64,000 nucleotides of DNA from Pelodera strongyloides (taxonomy: Eukaryota > Nematoda > Chromadorea > Rhabditida > Rhabditidae). The position numbers and the translations under genes are program-made. Numbering within the stretch: the stretch's first letter is position 1; each line of letters starts with the position of its first letter. The notes beneath the pieces are model-generated. The model was not told the origin of the DNA, did no database searches, and worked only from the letters and a program-made list of their open reading frames with translations. Shown in pieces: positions 47,901 to 60,100 of this stretch. The DNA lies in contig JAANDG010000038.1 of the NCBI GenBank assembly GCA_036852015.1, positions 310,001 through 374,000 of the forward strand. Reading direction: 5' to 3'.

Positions 47901-49784
47901 TGCCATGTTGGACCGATCAATCCACCACTTAATCACCTAATATCTCTGTGAGTATTGAAATAGAACACTACTTTTTGTATTCCAAATTTTTATTATCCCT
48001 TATAGAAAATAAAGAAACAAAAAAAAACAGACACAATTTAAGGTGAACCGATCCCTTTAAAACTACACTCCAGTAAAGCGCACAAGGGAAAAAGAAAGGT
48101 GTGTGGCGCAAACATGGCGGTTATGTGGCGTCTTTTTGAGGCCGTCTTTTTTGACAGGGGTGCTGGTTGGTAAGATGCGCTATTCGCGCAGCCCAACGCA
48201 CCGTATTCGAAGTCCGTCCCGCACTCGCGGAGCTATTTTTGGGGAGAGACAAAGATTCGCGTTGGCTGCGCGGCCGCAATCAAATATCGGCAACACTCAT
48301 AGCCAGTAGAACTAGTAGAATTTTAGTAACTTTAATTATCTAACCTTCCTTTGAATAATAAGTTTTCATGATTCTGTCTCTGCTCGCTTCACTCAATGAT
48401 AAGAGATTCATTCCAACTGCATCAGTAATAGTTCCACCAAATCCAATGATTTTCTAAATATTTTGTATTTTATGATAAAAATTTCATCGATGTAAACTTC
48501 TCCCACACCCCCTAAACTTGTTCCTAACCATTAGGTGCAAGTTATGAGAAAACGATATTAGAGGTTAGGTAAATATAATCAATTCATTAATTTCTAGTCC
48601 GTACTTTGAGCAAATAACATACTTTTTTCTAAAGCTGAAATATTCCTTATTTAAAATAATATTTATAAAACAAGCCTGGTATTTGCGTGATGTGTCGACA
48701 GTGATGTTGTTAGTGGCATCTGCAAGGACAGTAATTTACCGTAATATATCTAATGCACAGTACAAGTACGGCGTGAAACTTTAGGTAGTGCGCCGCACAG
48801 TTAGGTAGACTTTTTAGAATTTCAAACAAAGAGCCGAACACATCGAGTTCGGTTATAATGAGAAATAATTTAAGTGAAACCAACTGGGAAAAGAAGTGAA
48901 ATGGAAGTCGACTCTATCCAATCGGTTCTGCTCTCGAGTGGTCAGGTAGACGACGAAATTCCCGTCCTGAAACATTACGCGTCCGGTGAACAAGTAAAGT
49001 TATCTTTGGCGAACGCGTGGCGCACAGTGCGTGGACAATTCCAACGCGGTGGACAATTCCAATGCCACAAGCGCGGCTGACGCGCTTGTAGCACACATGC
49101 CGCACCCCTCCACACATGCCGCACTCTTCCCCAGGAGCGCCATCTGAAATTGTTATTCTCCTGCGTACAACTTGCGCGCTCTCACATATGTGTGTGAAGG
49201 GCATACACTTGGTAAGTTTGTTTCTTTTCTATTTCATAGTTCTACCTGCTAACAAGGTTGAAATACATTTTCATAAACGTATCTGAAAAACAATAACTGT
49301 AATACCCATGAAATAATAGAGAACCTGAATATCTCCCAGCGGATCGATTTCGTCACAAAAATTGGCATTACATACGCAACCGAATGCTGGCTTAAAGTTG
49401 GAGTCATGGTAGTCACGACGTGCACAGTTCTTTCCTACAAATGGGATATTTTTTCAACTTAATTTATGCATTTATAAATAATACCACAAGGTGTGCAACA
49501 CAGCATGATATGTTGAAGAGAAGAAACAGGTGCACAACTCTTTTGCAGTGTCGTTGATTAGAAAAACAGGTAATTTACGCTGGTAATTGAACCAATTAGG
49601 AAGCTTACAAACAGTAGTACGAGCTTGTAAATGTATTTCTTTATTTTGATCACACTACGTTACAGTGCAGAGCAAAACAGAACTTCACTCTAAGCGTGCT
49701 GACAAAATAAGAAAATACGCGATTATAAATCGTACCTTGAGCTAGGTGCCATAGCAGTGTCGAAAGTAGGATCCTTATTAACAT
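41983..49784 (-). CDS. gba: Glucosylceramidase (acid beta-glucosidase, GH30), copy A
   Basis: Seventeen exons: 49784-49736, 49434-49325, 48966-48885, 48719-48676, 48453-48345, 47614-47481, 47197-47084, 46883-46816, 46077-45952, 45617-45503, 45161-45109, 44735-44654, 44208-44122, 44040-43984, 43546-43440, 42513-42446, 42149-41983. The joined frame is 1572 nt, 523 aa, close to human GBA1. It has a signal peptide ([14 protein letters not shown]), [31 protein letters not shown], the acid/base Glu257 in TPGNEPSAG and the nucleophile Glu362 in LLYTE|ACTG. The two glutamates are 105 residues apart, exactly as in human GBA1. Then come [13 protein letters not shown] and [10 protein letters not shown], with a C-terminal beta-sandwich. 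It would cleave glucosylceramide in the lysosome. Intron 4 has a GC donor. Where human has MASCDFS it reads IASTDCS. It is a tandem paralogue of copy B. Confidence 0.95.
42385..42418. repeat. Short TTAGGC-like run
   Basis: Four TTAGGC-like units (one TTAGGA) lie in the last intron of gba copy A. Confidence 0.7.
42627..43044. mobile_element. Foldback MITE, TTAAAGGGTCAGGCCC type
   Basis: TTAAAGGGTCAGGCCCATTT and its inverted copy with TTAA bound 418 bp. The arms (about 130 bp each, for example ATTGCATCCTACTATATTTG) are nearly perfect inverted copies. The centre holds a second GGGCGTGGCAACTGCGAT-type repeat. It is in an intron of gba copy A. The ends are one base away from the 3.7 kb family over the first 16 bases. 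Confidence 0.85.
44549..44612 (+). repeat. tRNA-like sequence (SINE head or tRNA pseudogene)
   Basis: An A-box-like GATGGATTAGCGGTTA is followed by a good B box, GGTTCGATCC at 44586-44595, inside a T-arm-like hairpin. The part between them is too short for a normal anticodon arm, so a functional tRNA is unlikely. It sits in intron 12 of gba copy A. Confidence 0.4.
45231..45300. repeat. AT-rich tandem ATATTATA repeat
   Basis: Repeats of ATATTATAAT, self-complementary, framed by two copies of TAGCTGCATCATATTATAGT. Confidence 0.8.
45764..45941. mobile_element. TTAAAGCGGTATAAC-family MITE
   Basis: Ends TAAAGCGGCATGACGGC and GGGCGTTATATAACGTTAA, about 178 bp, intronic in gba copy A and ending about 10 bp from exon 9. 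Confidence 0.55.
46095..46721. mobile_element. Mutator-like foldback element built of ACATCC units
   Basis: The 627 bp element begins GGCTTACTGCTTAAGACATC and ends with its inverted copy. It is flanked by a 9-bp direct repeat, CTATTTCAT, at 46086-46094 and 46722-46730. The long inverted arms consist of ACATCC/GGATGT units with short spacers (AAAA, CGG, TGAAA). Long inverted arms plus a 9-bp target duplication are the hallmark of Mutator-like elements. There is no transposase frame, so it would move in trans. It lies in intron 8 of gba copy A. Confidence 0.85.
47706..48060. mobile_element. Foldback MITE, TTAAAGGGATCGGTTC type
   Basis: TTAAAGGGATCGGTTCACC and its inverted copy bound 355 bp. 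The arms are nearly perfect inverted copies around a small loop near 47885. It is in intron 5 of gba copy A and has TTAA at both ends. Confidence 0.9.
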
Positions 49785-50525
49785 CGGACTTAGATGAATG
49801 GAATATCACTTGAAAAACAAGTTTCAAGATTGCAAAATTTTCCAATATAAATTCAATAGACGAACGTGCGGGGACAAGATCACTCAACATTTGTTTTCTT
49901 TATGTCTTTATTGTCTTATTATAGATAAAAAGTGTAAAGATGTATAAGTTAAGCTACACTACATGTACATGACCTCAGCGAAACAACGCAATTTATTTAC
50001 GAATGTAAGTCATTATTTTTAGGCATTAGCTAAACCATCGTAGGAAACCTAAAAAGTGTCAATGTTGATTCCCAGAAACTTAGTCCACAAGCCAAAATTG
50101 AAGAAGCTCATGGAGTTGGCATACATCTGTCTCTATTCTGTCCGTGCAGCGTGCATTTTTATCTTGGAAAACAATAAACACTCTGATAAGAAATCAGGAA
50201 AAAAGCAAAGCAGCATGCGGATTTTACGATTCCTTGCTTTTTTATTAGATAGACTACTTGAAAGGATGTTTCTTTTTAGAGGCCAATGAACAGTTGCAAT
50301 TCCTTCCAAGGTGAGAGTAAAGATGTGTCGCAAGTGGTTTTCAAAGGTAGATGCTGCACAACTCCATTCCTATGTATTATATGCAAATCATGTTCCACGG
50401 TGTGCCGTAAATGCACGAGCAACCAGAAATTTGCGAATTTGCATTCATACAACACGTGCCATGCCGCTTTAAAGTTTCCTATCCAATTCCCAGTGCAAGC
50501 AACAAGCAAACATGCATTTATTAAT

Positions 50526-53500
50526 CTACATATTGTAAATGACGGTTAGAATGGATTTTGGTTCCAAATGTACATTGGCAAACTTCTTCGGATTTGCATG
50601 ATCTTGTATAGAATAATCCAGTGTTTTGTCCTCGTTTCGGTTCATCAAAACTAGAACTCGCTGCTTTCCGTCAGGGGAGACAAACGCGATACCTAGAAAA
50701 CATCACGTACAAGTTTCGATTGCAGACAATCGTATGCTCCTTAGTCTATGAAAATGTAAGTTGAAACCGGGTTATACCAGTACTTCGTTTCATAAGCCAC
50801 GTGCCGTAGCGCCTTGATCTAGTAAAAGTAAGAGTAAACTATCAGTTTGTCCGGGAAAGAGTCTCATTGGTAGTTCTGTGAGGAATTCTCTGTTAAGAAT
50901 CGCCCGACTGAGGCCTGAGGAGCCTAAGGCCTAAAGGGTAGCTATTGGATCGATAACGGCGTATTGCTATAGGTCGATCAGACCTCTAAGTGACTGATTG
51001 GTAGCTAAGCGTAGACGGCCATCTATCTTATAACTAAGGGCAGACTAGATCTATAAGGGCGGCAACTTACACGACTAGGTAATTATCTGAACTGCCTACC
51101 TTCCATCTCCTCATTGCCTCCCGGAATATCGATCTCTACACGTGTGTACCCAGGGTGCACGAACTTGCTGGAAAAGACCTTTTTAAGAAGGTTGAAATTT
51201 GTTTTATCAAATAATCAACAATTTATTATTGTTGTACGGTTGACAAGATGTTTGTTTTTTTCTCAAATTCAGCAAAAAAAATCACTTCTGGCCTCTGGCT
51301 AATATCAATGTGTAGTATCTGTTCTTATCAGCTTAATCTCCGGTACGGTTTTTATTATAATTATAAAAATATTACCGTAAGAAAAATCACACTCACCTAA
51401 AATGACCCAAAGCATAAAACATTGGTTGTTTGATGAATTCATCAGCAGTTGCGTTCACTATTATAGGGGCGTCGACGTCGTTCCTTGCATAGTTTGGACC
51501 TCCCTGAAAGTGAAATTAAAGAGGTACGGCACGTGGTTTTCTAACACATAATGGACTCCCATTACTCACATTACATGGTATATGCATATACTCCCATTTA
51601 GTATATGCAAATCTTCACAACTCAAGTATGCCAAAACTCGTTAATTGTAATCACAAGAAAAATTACTGTTACTTATGGACAAATGTGTTTTTGAATTAGA
51701 AACACTACTACAAACAATTTGGTTAAAACATATGATTCTAACCAAATTAATTGAAAATAGGAAAAAAATCATGCAAAAACCCACAGTTGGATCCAGAGCA
51801 ATATTCCAATCCACCCAACCTCTCACACCGTGTTTCAGATTCTGAAATAGAGAAATGTTTGTAGTCTTGTGTTTTACTCTTACCATTAGATAATGGGAAT
51901 GTTTCCAAATATACAAACTCTTAAAGCGAAATACCGGCCGGTTTTTGAAACACATCAAGTAGACCAGCAATCCCATGCAGCTTATGCAAATTAACATAAA
52001 TTAGAATAAAAAAATATAAATTCGAGCAAATCAGCATAGATACGTAAGAATTCAGTTGCCCACGCTGCGTTTCAAAAATCGCCCGGCATTTCGCTTTAAT
52101 CATAACAACGAGGTTAGCAAGTCATATATAATGTGTCCATCATACCGTCAGAATGTCGAAAGCATATAGATCTCCTCGACTCCAGTCTCCCAGCCGGGGA
52201 GTGCCTTCCCAGGGGAGATATCCAGCGCAGGCCTAGGAAACAGGTTATTTGTGTGAAGCGGTAAGGTACGTGTTTCTGAAACGTATGTTAGACAATCGCT
52301 CCCCAAGCGCAAACTGCAAACTGGCACTAACAAGCTAAAATTGTCACTTACAATTCGAAACAGTAAATTTAATTGCCGTATTAACGACACACAAGTTTTT
52401 TTTCGAACCAAAATACAAACCTCCGTGTACAGCATAAAATGATCTGGGTATAAATCATAGGTTTCTTGCACAACACTGGCCGGAACGATGAAGTCCTCGT
52501 ACCTGGAAGAAAGAGTAGAACCTGAGGGAGAACCTCACGGACAGTTTAGGATCCGTGAATTCGCAATAAGGATCTAGTTAGAAAGACTTCACTATATTGG
52601 ATAGAAGGTCGGGAGTCCTAAAAAAAAGCCACGATCATGCGCGGTCACATCGGTAGGATATTTATAATTTATATCAGAGGCCATATTCAGCACTCAATAC
52701 CCGATGGGGAATTCCCCATCTTTTTCTCTGCATCTCTCACATTAGAATAGAGTGCTATTTTCTGTCCCTGCGGGGAGTTTTCTGTCCCTTTCCCCGAGGG
52801 AATCGGATTGGTGAACATGGCCTCTGATCAAAGAAACTATCCAAAATGGTAAACAAGGAATCATAAAAACCAATGAAATGCGAGTCCTGAAACGTATTGT
52901 GCAGCGTCTTCGTCAGAGAGAACCTAAACTTCAGAACTTTAGACTGTACTAATAGAACAACTTTTTGTTCGACTTTTTATCCCTTGAACCCTTATACAGT
53001 GTCCATCAACTTGAATATTATATCAAGAAAAGATAATGTGTTAATGGGAGACTTCCAAAGTTAATAAAGTACGGTGGGCGCCCACACGCCACGCCTACCG
53101 TACCTTTTGCATATTATAAGTAAGGGTTCCCGCCACAGTCCCTAATGTTTATGATGTAAATTAGTTCAATTGTAAGTTAAGGACATAATTCAGTTTCAAA
53201 GTTAGATCCTTAGTATTGAATATGTTACCGTCTCTGCCCACGATGGCCACACGTATCTTTGATCATCTCCAATCATAATCTTAATATCCTTTGTGATATT
53301 AGAAGAACGAAGAGTGGGTCCCAAGTGCATCTTGATGAAGTCTCTAAAGGCTCAAGTAATGAATTCATGCGGACCAAATGTCATAGATTTTGGCAAAATA
53401 TACTAAATTAAAGATCCACTGTGAACAGTTTTTTTTTTTCAATTTTCACTTAGACATACGAATGTAAAAAAAAACCAAAATTGCCGTCATAGGCCGCTGA

Positions 53501-56500
53501 GGTATACCGTTTGTAACAGTGTGGGAACCCTGAGGATCAGACTTGATGCTCTTTTTTTTTTTTCAAAATACAATTTTTGAGGTCACGCATTAGGCTTCAG
53601 TGGCTAAATTTCGGGTATAATTAAAATCGTTACCTCTGCATCTCAGCATCAAAGTACAGAGCCTGCCACTTGTAATTTACATCGGCTCCAGCGGTAGGCT
53701 CATTACCAGGGGTAAGTGCCCAAAAGTCAATACCCTCTTTATGGTACTCCTCGAAGAATCTGGAAAACATGTGTGTTAGAGTAATGTCAAGAACTCGAAG
53801 CAATAATGTGACAAAGAAAATATGTACAGGCAATATCTACCGGCTGTGTGAAAACAATATCTGCGGTAAATTACCTTTCAAGTTAACTTAGACGTGATGA
53901 GAATTAGGCTGGGGACCATACAGCCAATAAAGCAAACTCAACTCTGCAAATCGCTTGAAAGCTACCTTTTGTAATAGTTTGCCCATGTTTTGTAATATTC
54001 GCCTTGGCGGTCACCCTTCAGCTCACCACCGCCCTAAAATTTAAAGATACCGAGAGTGTTACAGTACACTAAGTATACTAGCTACATACAGTAATGTACA
54101 GTAGTAATACATATGCGTATCAGTATTACGTTATTATTATGGAGCAGTGACAGTACTAAGCGTAGTTCAACAAGATAATCATTCCTACAAGTATGCTAAG
54201 AGTAATAATGAGGCCAGAATCACGACGCGGTAGCCAGAGCTAAAGCATAGGTTAAAGCGAAATACCGGCCGGTTTTTGAAGCGTCTCGAGTACACCAGCA
54301 TTCTTATGCAGCTTATGCAAATGAACATAAATTAGAATGAAAAATCGAGCTAAATTCGAGCAAATTAGCATAAATACGTAAGAATTCAGTTGTCCGCATT
54401 TCAAAAACCAGCCGGTATTTCGTTTTAAGATGTTTTCACTCAATACATAATTATCTTACCGTCATTTTCCCCGTCTGTTTCATCCAAGCTGGAGCACTCC
54501 ACGCAGTTGTGTACAACTTGAGATCTGAACCATACGATTCCACCAATTGACGGGCTTGACGAATGAAGGGTAGCTAATTTAAAAAAAAAGGTTTTACAGT
54601 AAGCGTTTAAGCGAGATTCAATAACACCCGATGTGTAAATCTAACAAGAAGCTCATTGTCAGCCTATCCCTACACGTCAACCTAATTATAATTCAAAGGA
54701 TATGCACGTCTAAGAAGCTAAGGACAGCAGGTCTATAGTTTACCAAGGCCAGTGTACTCTTTTCCACAACACTAAACCTAGCCTTAGACTCTTATTGTTA
54801 GTCAAACCCAAAACATATAATTAACACCTCGGTGCGCAGTGCTTACTACAGGGACCTCATCATCAAGCCTCTTTTTTATAAGACGATTTTTTTCAAAAAC
54901 ACGTAAAGTTCATAAGTTAGTCTTCCTATCACCTTGAAAGTGTAGTCCTCTTTTGTCAGATTAAAATGGACCAAGTCCATGTCTCCTTCCACATCATCGA
55001 ATGAGTATGTATACGTGGAAAAATCACACGACGCCATCGGAATTCGGGTGAAGCGGTACTGTATACCTGAAAGAAGGGCTGGGATCGATCCAACCTACCA
55101 ACACCAACTACGGTAATTGTCCCATAACGTCACCACCTAACTGCGACCGTTCCAAAAGAAAAATCCATAGTGAAGGAGTGACATCGTAAGTAAGGGAAAA
55201 CAAGAGTAGTGTAGATAGGGTACTTAGTAGTCTCTTCTAAAGTGCTATCTAGATACCGTAACTTTGTAGTCTACAAGTTGTAGTTTGTTGTATTAATTAC
55301 GCTGTGGTACAGTGCCTGCCTCAGGCAATTAGGCAATTAAACACAGTTACAATTGTGTCTAGCGCGCGGGTAGTTTCGCGCCTGTTTCTGTTCGTGTATA
55401 TAAGGGTCGCTATGGCCTCAGTGGGAGTCACTCGGTGTCTTGTCACTGATTATGTTTCAGTTCGCCATGTCATAGTTATTGATTTATGAGAATTCTATAG
55501 TTAATCTTTGTTATTAAATAATGTAACATTTTCACTTTTCTATATTTTTGTAAACCTGAATGTTTCTATAGGCTTTTAATTAAAGTAAATATTTTATGTT
55601 TACCCGTGTTTGTGTACGTTACTAATTGTTGTCTGTATTGATACATGTTTCATGTTGATTACTTGGCTGGACGTTAGGTCCATACTTTACTTGGGATCTT
55701 TCGTGGAAGATTCCCTTAGATATTCGTTCTAATTCTAATTGTTTTATCAATCGCTAATTTTATATTGGTGCAAGGGCAGAAGGCTGTACTCCAGTACAAC
55801 ACCTTTTGTTCCAACTGGGGGCCGAACCCATTTGGACCCTACTAATTCCAGTCTATGTAATCTATTGTTTTGTTGTTGTTTCGTGCTTATTTCGGAGTTG
55901 CGGTGCTTTGTTTGTCCTGCTTTTGCTTGCTGTTTGTACTTTCAGCGCGGATACTGTGATGTTCGTTCGGAGGTCGTCTGGATGCCAGATCGCAACCACT
56001 GCGGTGTGGATGAGGCCGTGGTCGACGAGATGATCAGCAAGGAGGACAAGCACAGTAGATTTCAACAGTGAGGACAAGGACGAGGAGATGGGCGGCGAGG
56101 ACGAGCCGTGGGAGGCAGTGCTGTGGTCTTCGAGTGCATCTATGTCGTCGATGTCAAGGAGGTGCACGTGCCTACTGTCGCCAAGTCTGAGGATCCTGCT
56201 GCACGTTTGTTTCTTGTACTAACAAAGCATGTGTTACTGTATGCTAATATGTATATATGTTGTTTCTGTTTCTCTGTATAATGCCATTCTTGTGTTTATG
56301 TGATTACTGTCCGTGATGCGATGTGGAGAGGTTCGACAAGGATGGTATGACGATGCAGGTCAGGGGTCATGCGGTGTGCAACGTAGACCAGACCGTGGAG
56401 GTGGCGGTCTACGTGGACAGCGAGGACGACGAGGATTCTGCGAGTGCGAGCGAATATCGAGCACATCACTACGTAGACCAGACCGTGGAGGTGGCGGTCT

Positions 56501-57130
56501 ACGTGGTGGATGTGGCCTCGATCAGCACATGGAGGGAGTCGAGGATGATGTGGCGGAAGACATCGAGCGTGCTGCAACGTAGATCGTGAATGTCGCGGTC
56601 TGTGTTGTGGATGCTGCGATCCACGTCGAGCGTGTCGCGATGGAGGTTGAACATGTTGCGGTAATCCGAGGATGATGTGATCGACGTCGGCGTTGTCATG
56701 TGCTACATGGACGTTGTGGTGATCTACACCGTCTGTGTGATCTACGTGGAGGGTTGTGATCTACATGGATGCTGTGGTGAGCTACGTGGATGGTGGATGC
56801 CGTTGTGATGATGTGAATGCCGTGATCTACGCCGTGGATGTGTGCTACGTTATGGACGTGTGATCTACGTCGTGGATGTGTGATCTACGTTGCGGATGTG
56901 TAATCTACGAGTGAATGTTGTGTGATCTACGTGTTTGTAGTCTACGTTGATGTTGTTGGCCTCTACGAGGATGTTGTGGCGCTCTACTTCGTGTGTGATC
57001 TACATGGATGTTGTGGTGATCTATGTCGAGGACGTTGTGATCTACACTGAGGACGTTTGTGGTCTACGTTGGAGTTGTCGATGGTGCATGTTGGTACCAA
57101 AGTGGAGGTTTCGATGGGGGGGGGTGGAGT

Positions 57131-57177
<47 letters not shown>

Positions 57178-60100
57178 GTTTGGAGTCAAGCATGGTGTGT
57201 AGTAGATAGGGTTGCTGTAGCTCTGCAGGATACGGGCTTTTGCTAGTATTGCGTGTAGTCTATGAGGCAATTCTATCGAGAAGGAAGGAACGGTTAGCAT
57301 GCTAGCGACGCTACCGTTATTGGATTTCTGATACTACGAGGGGCCTGCTACGATGCTTCAATGGTTCTAACACGGAAATGGTGGAGGTTTTGCTGACGTT
57401 GCATGCATTGTTGAGCGGAACCACGGTGGAGACAAGAGGATCTGATCGTTTACGTGATTGCATTGTTTTGTTCGCGTTTTTATCGTCATCCAGTTGTTGT
57501 CGGGAAGGATAACGGACTGTATTATGGTGATTGCAGGTTGAACGACTTCAATCCTGTGTGTTCAAAGATGCCGTCGCACAGTGCTAAGCCACGAGAGGAG
57601 GATCCTGATTGGGTGAATGGAAGTGTGGCGCACAGCGAGAAGGCGAGTGAGGAGCGTGATGGTACTACGGAGGGAGCAAAAGTGGATTGGTCAGCCGGTG
57701 ACAGATTGGTAGAGGAAAAGGAACGTTTGAAACGAGAGTTTTCTACGTCCCTGAGTACTTTGTCGAATTTGGGTACCGAGTTGGTCCGAGTGAACGCACT
57801 GTTTAGCAAGACCATGACATCGCGGCAGGTCGAGCAGATTAAACAGTTGGGAAGTAAGATCTCCGTCGCAGTGCATGAGGCATGGCTGAAGATCCAGACA
57901 GGCGGTGTGCCCCTTGGAGAGTTGCCATGGAGCGAGGCTGCTGCCCTGTTCGGAAAACTGGAGGAACTGAGCTTAGCGTCAGTTGAAGAGTTGGATGCTC
58001 ACTTGAGCAATCATGCTGCACTGGAGGAGACGCTGTCGGACTTAGCCGAGATGGTGGGCTGTGATTCGGCTCAAATCTTGGTTAAGGTCAATGGTCTAGT
58101 GAGGACGCGAGAGAGAGTCGAGGAATGGAAGATGAGACTCGGCGTGAATGAAAGTGACTTGGAAAAGATCATTTTTCAGTTGAACGGTGAGAATGCGACC
58201 AATCTGACGAGAAGAGAGGAGGAAGACGTGATTCTTCGTGATCAACGAGATGGACCTGGACATGAGGGTTTAGGAGAGGTTGGACTGACGGATTGTGAGA
58301 GTGCACTCGGAACTATTGGAGAAGTCGCGATGAATCTGAATGATAGTATCTTTCAAACGCCGGCGGTCAGACTGAGGGAGCCGACGCAAGTGCGGGCGGA
58401 GAGGACGGGAATCCGATGGATGAGCCCCGTGGATCCGATCGGTAGAAGCCCTGAAAGTGTGGAGCAAGCAAGAGAGGAAAGTGAAAGAGGAGCTATAAAC
58501 GAAAGCGTCAGCGGAAGAGGGCAAGATGAAAGTTTGTTGGTATCGGCGAGCTTGGCGAGCACCTTGTTGTCGACGTTGCCACCGTTGGAGAGGTTCTCCA
58601 ATAAGGACTTCGAGAATTTCGAGGAATTCTTGGAGGCTTTGAGTCTGCGAATGGTTCCTGGTTACAGCGAACAACAGAAATTGGTTTTGTTCAGAAGTTA
58701 TCTGAAAGATGACGCTCGTGCGATTGTTGACCTGATGCCTCGGGAGATTAAGGATGCTGGTTTTGCGAGGGTTGTCAAGGAGTTTCGACGCGAATTAGAG
58801 GCACCGATGAAACTGAAGAAGATCCACTGGCAAAGGGAGTTGTCGTTGTTTAGTAGAAAGGTCGACGGGAATGTAGCTGAGGTTTGCAAGCAGATCGAGG
58901 CGCTGGGACGGAAAGCGTATCCGACTCATCTGGAAGCGGTTCTGAGGGAAAGTCAGCAATGTTCAGCACTATTGAGGTGCCTGGAAGGCAAGGCGAGCTT
59001 CACACAGTACTTGGATGCGTCGTTATCGGAGAATGGCGATGTCACAGGGTCGTATGCGCAAGTCAAATTGTTGGCATTGCGTCACGACAGCTACATTAAG
59101 ACGAGTCTTTATGGGAGTAGTGTGAAGTCGGCTGTGAAGAACCTAGAGGTTCAGTCGAGCGGAGGAAAGTCAGCTGTGCCGGAAGATAGTGACCGTCAGC
59201 GAGGATGGTCAGCTCAGAGGACACAGTCACACAGACAGAGCATGCCTGTCTCTGGAGATCGGAATAGTTCCTATCGAAGGGACGAGAGGTCAATGGCGTG
59301 CTATGAGTGTGGAAAATGGAAAAGAAGGACATCGGCGTGCGGAGTGTCCCTCGAGAAGAGCGGAAGCTCTTGGAGTAAATGATCAGAACCAGGGAAAAGG
59401 GGAGCACTCGTGGCTCCCAATGGCTCTGGTTGAGGAATCCATCGTGGATGATCGTGGTCATCGGAGGCAAGATGGAGCGCGCGGTGTGTGCGAATCACTG
59501 ACGGCAGTGAATTCGAACAAGGAAGACATCAGGTTCGAGCGAGAGAAGCCAGAGAACTACGCTATCCCAGATGCTTCAGGAGGCAGGATGAACCTAGATG
59601 GGAGATGCACCTTACCAACGTATTTTGGTGAAGGAATGGAAACTCGTGTGGAGTTTCACGTGGTCAAGAGTATTGAGCCACAAGCTTTGTTGGGGGTGAA
59701 CGCTTTGAGGTCAGCTGGTATCTGTATTCTTCTGTACGTTCCAGAAGTAGGTACTAAAGTTGAGCCTGAGGAAACGGTATTGATACCGGGAGCGTCGTGG
59801 ATAATCCCAGAGTGTGGGAAGGGCGATGCACAATTGTTGTTGCTAGGAAGAATTTCTGTGGTCAAGGAGGACGCTCTGGTGGCTACAGACGGCAACGGGA
59901 TGGCGTTCGGGAGAGTCGTGAATCACTCAGAGAAGTTGATGAGGCTCAGGAATGGAACCCAACTGGACGTCTCAGAGAAATTCGGATTGATCGAAAGAGA
60001 CGTTTTTACCAGCTCTCTAGCGGGGGAGAGTGTGACGAAAGGAGAAATCGTACAGGCCTTGGAGAAGGACTGTCGGAAGCGTGAAGGAGGGAGTATCAGA

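Noticed and set aside
55304..55489. 61-codon open frame present in both LTRs
   Set aside because: It is identical only because the LTRs are identical, and it spans the TATA box, so coding is unlikely.
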